DNA from: Verrucomicrobiaceae bacterium | GTDB lineage: Bacteria; Verrucomicrobiota; Verrucomicrobiae; Verrucomicrobiales; Akkermansiaceae | NCBI GenBank assembly: GCA_003820635.1 | Contig: RPOS01000077.1 | Location: 1-14,197 of the forward strand | Direction: 5' to 3' | DNA: 14,197 nt | Shown: in pieces, positions 7,759-14,197 of the stretch | Layout: each line of letters opens with the position of its first letter | Numbering within the stretch: position 1 is the first letter of the stretch | Notes under the pieces: model-generated | What the model was told of the DNA's origin: nothing | The model's database searches: none | The model's input: only the letters and a program-made list of their open reading frames with translations | Translations under genes and position numbers: made by a program

Positions 7759-9027
7759 ATGGACAAACTCATCGTTCACGGCGGCGCCACCCTGCGGGGG
7801 TCGATCAATATTTCCGGCTCTAAAAACGCCTCGCTGCCGATCCTCGCCGCGTCGTTGCTGACCGCCGAGCCCTGCATCATCCGCCGCGTGCCCGATGTCT
7901 CGGACACGAACTACATGATCCAGATCCTCAGCGCGATGGGCGCGGACGTCGAACGCTCGTCCGGCACGGTGCGCATCACCTGCGAGGAAATTTCCGACAT
8001 CGCCCCCTACGAACTCGTCCGCCGCATGCGCGCCTCGATCTGCGTGATGGGCCCGCTGCTCGCCCGCAAGGGCCGCGCGGTGGTTTCGCTGCCCGGCGGC
8101 TGCGTGATCGGCGACCGGCCCGTGGACCTCCACCTGCGCGGACTCGAAGCGCTGGGCGCGAAGGTCGAGTTTGAAGGAGGAAACATCATCCTCACCGCAC
8201 CGGACGGCTTGCGCGGCGCGGAGATCGACCTGCGCGGCACCCACGGCCCCACCGTGCTGGGCACCGACAACGTCATGATGGCCGCCACCCTCGCGGAGGG
8301 CATCACCGTCATCGAATCCGCCGCCGCCGAGCCGGAAGTGCTCGATCTGGCAAATTTCCTCAACGCCATGGGCGCGAAAATCACCGGTGCCGGCACCCGC
8401 CGCATCGTCATCGAGGGCGTGAAGGAACTGCATGCCGTGGAGCACACCGTCATCCCGGACCGCATCGAAGCCGGCACTTTCATGGCCGCCGCCGCGCTGG
8501 CAGGCGACGGGGTGAAACTCCGCCGCGTCTGCCGCGAGCACCTCAAGGCCATCACCGAGGCCATCGAAAAATCCGGCCACCGCGTGGAGTTCAACGAGGC
8601 GGGCGACGTGTGCACCGTCATCCGCGGCGAGACGCTGCACGGCGTGGATCTCGTCACCGCACCCTACCCCGGCTACCCCACCGACATGCAGGCGCAAATG
8701 ACCGCGCTGCTGGCCACCACGCCGGGTATCAGCGTGATCAAGGACACGATTTTCCCGCAGCGTTTCATGCACTGCGCCGAGCTCAAACGCATGGGCGCGG
8801 ACATCAAGGTGGACAACGGCACCGCCGTCGTGCGCGGCGTGGGGAAACTCTCCGCCGCCCCCGTGATGGCGTCCGATCTGCGCGCCTCCGCCGCGCTGGT
8901 GCTCGCCGCGCTCACCGCCAAAGGCTCCACCGAGATCAGCCGCCTGTATCACATCGACCGCGGCTACGAGCACATCGACGAGAAGCTGCTCATGCTCGGT
9001 GCCGACGTCGAGCGGGTGAAGGATTGA
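7759..9027 (+). CDS. murA: UDP-N-acetylglucosamine 1-carboxyvinyltransferase (MurA)
   Basis: A 422-residue cytosolic enzyme that transfers enolpyruvate from PEP to UDP-GlcNAc, the first committed step of peptidoglycan synthesis and the target of fosfomycin. It is full length. Motifs seen: [17 protein letters not shown] (18-34, with K22 and N23), [13 protein letters not shown] (91-103), [20 protein letters not shown] (110-129) with the catalytic loop C115 at the classical position, GTDNVMMAA (168-176), [12 protein letters not shown] (303-314) with the general-base aspartate D309, and [13 protein letters not shown] (398-410). Having cysteine rather than aspartate at 115 predicts the fosfomycin-sensitive form of the target. 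It follows prmC after a 36-bp spacer made of a 14-bp tandem repeat. It is terminated by the hairpin at 9040-9073. Confidence 0.98.
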   Translation: MDKLIVHGGATLRGSINISGSKNASLPILAASLLTAEPCIIRRVPDVSDTNYMIQILSAMGADVERSSGTVRITCEEISDIAPYELVRRMRASICVMGPLLARKGRAVVSLPGGCVIGDRPVDLHLRGLEALGAKVEFEGGNIILTAPDGLRGAEIDLRGTHGPTVLGTDNVMMAATLAEGITVIESAAAEPEVLDLANFLNAMGAKITGAGTRRIVIEGVKELHAVEHTVIPDRIEAGTFMAAAALAGDGVKLRRVCREHLKAITEAIEKSGHRVEFNEAGDVCTVIRGETLHGVDLVTAPYPGYPTDMQAQMTALLATTPGISVIKDTIFPQRFMHCAELKRMGADIKVDNGTAVVRGVGKLSAAPVMASDLRASAALVLAALTAKGSTEISRLYHIDRGYEHIDEKLLMLGADVERVKD

Positions 9028-9039
9028 GAACCCAACGAA

Positions 9040-9073
9040 AAACCCCCGCCGCGGAAGATCCGGGCGGGGGTTT
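9040..9073. terminator. Bidirectional intrinsic terminator between murA and the RRM protein gene
   Basis: AAACCCCCGCC (9040-9050) pairs perfectly with GGCGGGGGTTT (9063-9073), an 11-bp stem. A short inner CGG/CCG pairing (9052-9054 with 9060-9062) narrows the loop to AAGAT. Read on the plus strand, TTT follows the GC stem just after murA. Read on the minus strand, the stem is followed by TTTTT, so it also suits the convergent gene ending at 9101. Confidence 0.9.
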
Positions 9074-9100
9074 GGTTGATGAATGTGGGAAACCGCCGGA

Positions 9101-10069
9101 TCAGGCGACTTCGCTCTTCGGCTGGGTTTCCTCCGTGGTATCGGCGGCCACCGGGGCGGCCTCGGCCACGACGGCGGGAGTTTCCTCCGCCACGGTGGTT
9201 TCGGTGACGGTTTCGACGATGGTTTGGATCACCGGTTCTTCGGCTGCGATTTCCGCGACGGTTTCAGCCGCAGGGGCGGCGGCCGGCAACGGGGCGAGCG
9301 AAACGGTGCGGGATTCGCGCTCGGGGCGGTCTTCCGCCTCCTCGCGTTCGTCCTGGCCCTTCGACTTGGCACCGGAGACGGTGAGCTTGCGGCCCATGAA
9401 GTGCTGGTCGTGAAGCACTTCCACGGCGCGCACAGCCTCGTCCTTGTGGAGCATTTCCACAAAGCCGTAGCCCTTGGAGCGGTGGGTGCTGCGGTTGTAA
9501 ACAATTTCCACGTTGCGGACGCCGCCGATGCCCTTGAAGAGCTCTTGCAGGTCTTGCTCGGTCACGTCGTAGGACAGGTTGCCGACGTAAACGCGGGCGG
9601 ATTCCACGGTCGAGCCGTCGCCACCGCGGGAGCGCTCGCCGCCACGGCTGCCACGGTCGCCGCGCTCGGCACGTTCGCGCCTGGGGGCGCGCTCGCCGGA
9701 TTTTTCGGCGCTTTCACCCTCGGCACTGCGGGCATTACGGACGTTGGATTTCGGCGGGCGGCCTTCTCCTTGGGGCTTGGCGGCATCCGGCTTGCGCTCG
9801 GGGCGCGGCGGGCGGACGGGCTCCTTGTAGAGGCCGATGGCCTTGAGCAGCTTCTGCCACCAACTGAGTTTCACCGGCTGGCGGCCCCGCGGCGGGCGCG
9901 GGCCCTGCGGGCGGAACTCCTCGGAGCGGCCGTGGCCCTCGCGGGAGCCGCGGTGTTCCCGGTCGCCTTCACGGCGGCCTTCGTGTTGTTTGTTGCGATT
10001 TTTACCGCCGCGTGAACGGCGGCGCCGACTGTCTCCCGACTGGCGGGAATGTTGTGTTGCGTTTGACAT
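9101..10069 (-). CDS. RNA-binding protein with one RRM domain, Arg-rich N-terminus and acidic C-terminus
   Basis: A 322-residue protein. Residues 1-66 are strongly basic and low-complexity (repeated RRRR, GGK, GRREG, HRGSREG), expected to be disordered. A short amphipathic or hydrophobic element, WWQKLLKAIGLYKEP (70-84), follows, then a second Arg/Glu/Gly-rich linker (85-157). The single RRM is at about 158-236, with RNP2 VYVGNL (160-165) and RNP1 KGYGFVEM (199-206). The tail (237-322) is Glu/Ala/Thr/Val-rich and acidic. RRM proteins bind single-stranded RNA; bacterial members are often small and cold- or stress-related, and this one is longer because of its flanking tails. The ATG at 10067-10069 was chosen; the frame stays open 169 codons further upstream without recognisable homology. 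It is convergent with murA across the terminator. Target RNAs are unknown. Confidence 0.9.
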   Translation of the reverse strand: MSNATQHSRQSGDSRRRRSRGGKNRNKQHEGRREGDREHRGSREGHGRSEEFRPQGPRPPRGRQPVKLSWWQKLLKAIGLYKEPVRPPRPERKPDAAKPQGEGRPPKSNVRNARSAEGESAEKSGERAPRRERAERGDRGSRGGERSRGGDGSTVESARVYVGNLSYDVTEQDLQELFKGIGGVRNVEIVYNRSTHRSKGYGFVEMLHKDEAVRAVEVLHDQHFMGRKLTVSGAKSKGQDEREEAEDRPERESRTVSLAPLPAAAPAAETVAEIAAEEPVIQTIVETVTETTVAEETPAVVAEAAPVAADTTEETQPKSEVA

Positions 10070-10496
10070 GGTGTCACTGGGGTCATGGTTGCAGACGGCC
10101 CGGCGCGGCGGGAATTTTGGAAATCCCGGCAATGCTGGAAGGACCTCGTGCGGACCGGCATGCTTCCGACTCATCCGGCTTATTGGTGCCGTGGGGAGCT
10201 CCGCAACGGCTTGCGGAAAGGAACTCCACCCAGTGGTCGGAACAGACCGGCCTGCGCCGCCGCCCGCGAGACAGATGGATCCGGTTTCCTTGGGCCGCCG
10301 GTCGTCCCGCCGCCTGGGTTGGTGGCACGGGTCAACAAGCACTCGACCGGAAATGGGCTTCAGAGGTTGGAAAAACCTGCTCGCCGCGGAAACTACGGCC
10401 TTTCCCCCTGTTGGCAAGACTGGAACGCGGCCGCGTGGATTTTCCCGCCATCCCCGGTCTCGACAAGCGGGCGGGCTTTGTTTCAAATCCGCCGCG
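10070..10496. other. 427-bp stretch without an assignable gene between divergent RRM and CPBP genes
   Basis: This divergent intergenic region is GC-rich for its whole length. The reading frames across it are open only as extensions of the two neighbours, or are short and resemble nothing. I found no tRNA, tmRNA, RNase P or SRP RNA signature by eye and no convincing promoter. An in-frame ATG at 10353 could extend the CPBP gene by 48 codons, but those residues do not align with its paralog. It may hold long leaders for either gene, including a structured 5' leader for the RNA-binding protein, or an unrecognised small RNA. Confidence 0.6.
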
Positions 10497-11462
10497 TTGA
10501 AACGGTTTTTCCAGTCCGAGCTCGGCGCGGCAGTGCTCTGGGTGCTGGCCTCCATGCTGATGGCCGCGGCGCTCACGCCGTGGGTGTATCAGGGCGGGAA
10601 ATGGCTCGCGGCGATGGCCGAGGTGCGCGATCTCCCGGCACTGGTGGAATCTGTGGCGGGGTCCTGCGGCCGCGCGGAGATCGACCGCTTTTACGACCGT
10701 TCGCTGCTTTTCTCCGCCGTGGTGCTGCTGCCGGTCTTGCTGCGGCGGATCAAGCGCCTGCGCTTGGAAACAACGGCTGTGGATGACCGAGTGCGTTTTC
10801 CATGGCCGTCGGCCGTGGTGCAGATCCTTATCGGCTGTGTGATTTCCGGCGGCTTGCTGTGGGCCATGGGCGCGCTGCTGGATGCGCTGGGTGCCTACGT
10901 GCCCAGGGACAAGCCGGTGGCGGCGGGCAAAGTGTTCTCGAAAATCATCCTGCCGGCGGTGGCCGCCTCGCTGGTGGAGGAGTGGGTATTTCGCGGGCTG
11001 TTGCTGGGCCTGTGGCTGCGCTTTGCCAAGCCTGCCACCGCGTGCATCGGCACCTCCCTGTTCTTTTCATTCCTGCATTTCCTCAAACCGCCCGGCAGCG
11101 CGGTGATCGCGGATCCGGCACAGCCGCTGGCGGGTTTCGAGTTGCTGGGCAATATCCTCCGGCATTTTTCCGATCCGTTGTTTTTCGTCACGGACTTCGC
11201 CACGCTCTGCGCCGTGGGCCTGATCCTGGCCTGGGCGCGGGTGCGCACCGGAGCGCTGTGGTTTTCCATCGGCCTCCACGCCGGGTGGATCGCCGCCTTG
11301 AAAGGCTACAACCTGCTCTACCGAGCCGTGGAGGATCACCCGCTGCGGCCGTGGGGCGTGGGGGAAACCTTGCGCTCGGGCATCTTGCCGCTGCTGACTC
11401 TCGGCGTCACGGCGCTGGTCTGCCACTTCGCGCTCAAGCGCTTCAGCCGCGCATCACGGTGA
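10497..11462 (+). CDS. CPBP (CAAX protease/bacteriocin-processing) family intramembrane metalloprotease, motifs intact
   Basis: About 321 residues if started at the TTG at 10497. It is a multi-pass membrane protein of the Rce1/Abi (CPBP) family, glutamate-type intramembrane proteases. Seen are motif 1 EEWVFRG (E161, E162, R166), motif 2 FFSFLH (H194) and motif 3 GLHAGW (H261), each in or next to a hydrophobic segment. The usual Asn four residues after the last His is Ile here. Membrane segments are at roughly 10-30, 69-83, 107-131, 148-172, 181-197, 232-247, 253-268 and 294-312. The start was chosen by aligning KRFFQSELGAAVLW with the N-terminus of the paralog at 12185-13174; an ATG at 10353 is the alternative. 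The 3' end overlaps the convergent ComF-like gene by 20 bp. The substrate is unknown; no bacteriocin or prenylation gene is nearby. Confidence 0.85.
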   Translation: MKRFFQSELGAAVLWVLASMLMAAALTPWVYQGGKWLAAMAEVRDLPALVESVAGSCGRAEIDRFYDRSLLFSAVVLLPVLLRRIKRLRLETTAVDDRVRFPWPSAVVQILIGCVISGGLLWAMGALLDALGAYVPRDKPVAAGKVFSKIILPAVAASLVEEWVFRGLLLGLWLRFAKPATACIGTSLFFSFLHFLKPPGSAVIADPAQPLAGFELLGNILRHFSDPLFFVTDFATLCAVGLILAWARVRTGALWFSIGLHAGWIAALKGYNLLYRAVEDHPLRPWGVGETLRSGILPLLTLGVTALVCHFALKRFSRASR

Positions 11463-12201
11463 TCACGCACACGCTGCGGAAACCCGCGCGGCGCAGGGTT
11501 TTCGCGCATTCGTTCACGGTCGAGCCGGTGGTGAGCACGTCATCCACCAAAACAGCCCCCGCCGGTGCGGCCGCGATCCAGCGGTGGCCACGACGGCTGA
11601 CCTCGAAGGCACCGCGGAGGTTTTCCATGCGTTGCTTGCGGCTGAGCACCGTCTGCGTCTCGGTCTGGCGCGTGCGGCGCAGCGCCGCGAGCACGGGCAG
11701 GCCGGTACGCATGGAAAGCGCGCGGGAAATTTCCGCCGCTTGGTTGAAATGGCGGTGCCGCAGGCGCTTGCGGTGGAGCGGCACAGGCACCAGCGGCCAA
11801 GCGCCGTCCAGCGCCACGGCCAGCCGCGGGTCGGCGAAGGCTTCGCTGGCGATCCGGCCGAGCTCGCCAGCAAGATGGATTTCCCGGCCGTATTTCAGGC
11901 GGTGGATCAGCTCCAGCGTCTGCTCGTCCCGGACGGTCGCCGGCCGGGCGAAGTCGAAGGAATACTTCAAATCCTGGCAATTCGGACAGGCAAACGGCCC
12001 GTCGATCACTCCGGGAAACGCCTCGCCGCAGGCTGCGCAAAACGGTTCCGCCAGCCGCGGCAGCGCCTCATCACAGCCATCGCACAGCGCCCTGCCGTGG
12101 CTGAGATTCACCCCGCAAAGCGCGCACAGCGGCGGGTAGAGCAGGTCCAGCACCCGCGCCGCCGCCCGTTTCCAGCGGGAATGCTCAGGAACGCGGCGCA
12201 T
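11443..12201 (-). CDS. ComF family protein (double zinc-finger phosphoribosyltransferase-like)
   Basis: A 252-residue protein. The N-terminal part carries two CxxC pairs that form a four-cysteine finger (C26, C29, C40, C43) and a further four-cysteine cluster (C55, C58, C72, C75). The family typically has such a zinc-ribbon ahead of a type I phosphoribosyltransferase fold. The C-terminal part has LVPVPLHRKRLRHRHFNQAAEIS (137-159) and the PRPP-binding loop AVLVDDVLTTGST (216-228). ComF proteins are required for DNA uptake in naturally competent bacteria and are also found as GntX-like proteins of uncertain role, so competence should not be assumed from this gene alone. The ATG at 12199-12201 was preferred over a TTG two codons upstream. 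It overlaps the upstream CPBP paralog by 17 bp on the same strand, which suggests translational coupling, and overlaps the convergent CPBP gene by 20 bp. Confidence 0.93.
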   Translation of the reverse strand: MRRVPEHSRWKRAAARVLDLLYPPLCALCGVNLSHGRALCDGCDEALPRLAEPFCAACGEAFPGVIDGPFACPNCQDLKYSFDFARPATVRDEQTLELIHRLKYGREIHLAGELGRIASEAFADPRLAVALDGAWPLVPVPLHRKRLRHRHFNQAAEISRALSMRTGLPVLAALRRTRQTETQTVLSRKQRMENLRGAFEVSRRGHRWIAAAPAGAVLVDDVLTTGSTVNECAKTLRRAGFRSVCVITVMRG

Positions 12202-13174
12202 CTTCAATAGCGGGGCTTGCGATGAGGAAACGGGCCAGCGCCCCCGCGATGAGAATGGCGGCCAAGGCCACCAGGTTTACCGAAATGACCGGGCCCGCGG
12301 TGCTCAATGCCGCCAGCAGGCTTTTCGCAAACCACCAGCCCGCGTGCAGTCCCACCGGCAGCCACAGCGAGGCCGTGCGCCAGCGGGCATAGGCCAGCAC
12401 CGCCCCCAGCGCCAACAGCGGCATGAAACTCCCCAGCACCGTGCCCAGCTCCGCAAAACGCGCCACCAGCAAGCGCAGCAACTCGAAGCCCGGCCGCGCC
12501 GCCTCTGGGTCCGCCACATTCACACCCGCCGCCGGAAAGACCGCCAGCACCAGCGCGAAAAACGCCGCAGACATCCCGAGCGCCGCCGCCGGCCGCATCG
12601 CCCGCAGGAAAATCCCCATCACGATTCCCCGGAAAAACACCTCCATCACCAAGGCCAGCGCGAATGCCGCGACCAGTGATTTGAGCACCAGCGGCACCAG
12701 GCCCGCACCCGTATTGCGCAGCGTGAACATCCCCGCCGGCACCAACGCCAGTCCCGCCGCAAGCAACAATCCCGCCACCAGCAGGAAACCCGCGCACAAA
12801 TGCCACCAGCCGCGCGGGTTTTTCTCCAGCCACTGCCCGCGCCCCGCCACCCGCGCGCCATCCGGCAGCCGCAGCCGCCACGGCCCGCCACCCGCCACCG
12901 CCACCCCGCGCCGGGCGTGAATCCACTCCATCCATGGGAAAAACAACACCAGCGCCGCCAGCAGCAGACCCGCCCCGTAAAACCGCGGGAAATCCGCCGT
13001 CCGGCAAATCCCCGCCAGCCACTCCAGCGGCCCGTTGGTGGTCTTGCTCTGGGAAATCTCCGCCAGCGCCTTGCCCGCATTGTAGAGCAGCGGTGACATC
13101 CACGCGCCCAGCCAGACGGAAGCCGCGGCATACAGCCAGACTTTCCAGACATCGCCGAGCGACTCGTTCCGCAT
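12185..13174 (-). CDS. CPBP-family membrane protein paralog with degenerate protease motifs
   Basis: A 329-residue multi-pass membrane protein that aligns along its length with the CPBP protein at 10497-11462. Shared features include matching N-terminal helices (YNAGKALAEI against YQGGKWLAAM), FRG in motif 1, ADPEAARPGFELL against ADPAQPLAGFELL, and YARWRTASLWLPVGLHAGW against WARVRTGALWFSIGLHAGW. The catalytic EExxxR is changed to M177-E178-xxx-R182 and the motif 2 histidine to L210 (FFALVL); only H276 of motif 3 remains. By analogy with Rce1, where the first Glu and this His are essential, it is probably not an active protease. The frame is intact, so it is not an obvious pseudogene. The ATG at 13172-13174 was chosen; the open frame extends 111 codons upstream without homology. 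It lies upstream of and overlaps the ComF-like gene. Confidence 0.85.
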   Translation of the reverse strand: MRNESLGDVWKVWLYAAASVWLGAWMSPLLYNAGKALAEISQSKTTNGPLEWLAGICRTADFPRFYGAGLLLAALVLFFPWMEWIHARRGVAVAGGGPWRLRLPDGARVAGRGQWLEKNPRGWWHLCAGFLLVAGLLLAAGLALVPAGMFTLRNTGAGLVPLVLKSLVAAFALALVMEVFFRGIVMGIFLRAMRPAAALGMSAAFFALVLAVFPAAGVNVADPEAARPGFELLRLLVARFAELGTVLGSFMPLLALGAVLAYARWRTASLWLPVGLHAGWWFAKSLLAALSTAGPVISVNLVALAAILIAGALARFLIASPAIEDAPRS

Positions 13175-13270
13175 GTCCGGCACCCTGTCAGCAATGCCGC
13201 TGCTTGGAAAGCCCCGGGTTGTGATTTTGCGTTGGTGCGGCCGCGCCGATTCCGCTAGATCTGCCGCACC

Positions 13271-14122
13271 ATGGTCCGCACCGAACCGGTTGGAAACATC
13301 CGCTGCCAATGGGGCGAAGGCCCGGTCTGGTGGCGGGACGCCCTCTATTACGTCGATATCGAGGGCCACCTCGTCCACCGCTACGATCCGGCCGATGGCT
13401 CGGAGAAATCCTGGAATGTAGGCCAGCGCGTGGGCACCGTGGTTCCACGCGCCAGCGGCGGGCTGGTCATCGCGGGCGATCATGGTTTCCTGTTTCTCGA
13501 CGAGCAAACAGGCGCGCTCACTCCCATCGCCGATCCGGAGAGCGACAAACCGGACAATCGTTTCAACGACGGCAAGTGCTCGCCTGACGGCCGCTTTTAC
13601 GCCGGCACCATCAGCCTCGCTAAGACAGCCGGTGCCGCCAAACTCTACCGGCTCGATCCCGATCTATCCGTCCACGAGGCTTTCGCTCCAGTCACGAACT
13701 CAAACGGCATCGTCTGGTCCGGCGATGGCAAAACCTGCTACTACATCGACACCCCGCGCCGCGAGGTGCTGGCGTTCGATTACGAAAATGGTCTCCTGCT
13801 CCATCCCCGCAGAGTGATCGCCACCGGCCACATCGACGCTTCTCCCGACGGCATGACCATCGACTCCGACGGCCATCTCTGGATCGCCTTTTGCCATGGA
13901 GGCTGCGTTTCGTGTTTCGATCCGGCCACCGGCAACGAGCTTCACCGCATTTCCCTGCCCTGTCTGGAAACCACCGCCTGCGCGTTCGGCGGTCCTGATC
14001 TAACCGACCTGTTCGTCACCACCGGCGTCCACAAGACCGCGAAGGAGGAGCACGCCGGCCGGCTCTTCGTCATCCGCGGCCTCAAGCTGAAGGGAGTGCC
14101 GGCGTCCGCATTCGCAGGTTGA
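13271..14122 (+). CDS. SMP-30/gluconolactonase/LRE family protein
   Basis: A 283-residue six-bladed beta-propeller of the regucalcin (SMP-30) family. Members are metal-dependent lactonases acting on sugar lactones such as gluconolactone, though substrates vary widely. Seen are GEGPVWWRDALYYVDIEG (15-32) with the metal ligand E16, the substrate-loop RFNDGKCSPDGRFYAGT (97-113) with R97, N99 and D100, NSNGIVWSGDGKTCYYIDTP (143-162) with ligand N145, and DASPDGMTIDSDGHLWIA (189-206) with ligand D193. All three expected metal ligands (Glu, Asn, Asp) are present. There is no signal peptide, so it should be cytosolic. The length is close to the family norm of about 290-300. It is divergent from the CPBP paralog across 96 bp with no clear promoter. 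No sugar catabolism genes lie in the window to fix the substrate. Confidence 0.93.
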   Translation: MVRTEPVGNIRCQWGEGPVWWRDALYYVDIEGHLVHRYDPADGSEKSWNVGQRVGTVVPRASGGLVIAGDHGFLFLDEQTGALTPIADPESDKPDNRFNDGKCSPDGRFYAGTISLAKTAGAAKLYRLDPDLSVHEAFAPVTNSNGIVWSGDGKTCYYIDTPRREVLAFDYENGLLLHPRRVIATGHIDASPDGMTIDSDGHLWIAFCHGGCVSCFDPATGNELHRISLPCLETTACAFGGPDLTDLFVTTGVHKTAKEEHAGRLFVIRGLKLKGVPASAFAG

Positions 14123-14197
14123 GTGCCACGGAGAAGCGCTGTTTTGTCGCTCACCTCGACGGCGCGGCAAGGCCAGTGCCCCGATGGCAGTCAACGC

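Noticed and set aside
7747..8973. A 408-codon open frame antisense to murA.
   Set aside because: It is a shadow of murA codon bias in GC-rich DNA: composition dominated by Gly, Ala, His, Arg and Asp, no domain pattern, and murA itself is unambiguous.
9837..10496. Upstream open-frame extension of the CPBP gene by 220 codons.
   Set aside because: Part of it lies antisense to the RRM gene, its composition is Arg/Pro/Gly-rich without homology, and the paralog starts where the TTG lies.
10475..10500. TTCAAATCC resembling a tRNA T-loop.
   Set aside because: The flanking bases do not form the 5-bp T-stem, and no acceptor or anticodon arm is present.
12185..13174. The degenerate CPBP gene as a pseudogene.
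   Set aside because: The frame is intact over the full length, with conserved segments outside the catalytic positions, so it is listed as a CDS with altered motifs.
1..14197. CRISPR arrays, insertion sequences, prophage, toxin-antitoxin or defence islands.
   Set aside because: No spaced repeat arrays, transposase motifs, terminal inverted repeats, integrase or known defence domains were seen; gene content is largely housekeeping.

Overview
The window is an ordinary chromosomal stretch from a high-GC bacterium. It holds twelve complete protein genes, packed tightly on both strands. I see no rRNA, tRNA, CRISPR array, transposon or phage gene. LL-diaminopimelate aminotransferase (DapL), an antiporter of the family I recall from Chlamydiae and Verrucomicrobia, and murA together suggest a free-living PVC-group bacterium. 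My best guess is Verrucomicrobiota, Verrucomicrobiaceae or a related family. This is an inference from gene content; no rRNA or marker tree is available.

Left part (82-4883): two genes run leftward, a group-I cysteine desulfurase followed by dapL (lysine/diaminopimelate synthesis). Divergent from them, a PF07399-type putative Na+/H+ antiporter and riboflavin synthase form a tight rightward pair.

Middle (4880-9027): aspartate kinase (lysC) and a DUF1858-rhodanese fusion lacking the catalytic cysteine form a leftward operon. It converges on, and overlaps by 4 bases, the riboflavin synthase gene. A 230-bp AT-rich intergenic region with several short direct repeats and a palindrome separates lysC from the divergent pair prmC (release-factor methyltransferase) and murA (first committed step of peptidoglycan synthesis). 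LysC and DapL act at the start and near the end of the same pathway; its product meso-diaminopimelate and the MurA product both feed the cell wall, although the genes are in separate operons.

Right part (9040-14122): a strong hairpin separates murA from a convergent gene for an RRM RNA-binding protein with an Arg-rich disordered N-terminus and an acidic tail. After a 427-bp stretch without a clear gene come two paralogous CPBP-type membrane proteases flanking a ComF-like phosphoribosyltransferase. The first paralog keeps the catalytic motifs and the second has lost key residues. A SMP-30/gluconolactonase-like gene ends the window. Positions 1-81 and 14123-14197 show nothing I can assign.

No obviously new multi-gene system is visible. 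The most interesting leads are the intact/degenerate CPBP pair, the cysteine-less rhodanese fused to a CxxC domain, the apparent lack of Shine-Dalgarno sequences before every gene, and the repeat-rich lysC-prmC intergenic region.
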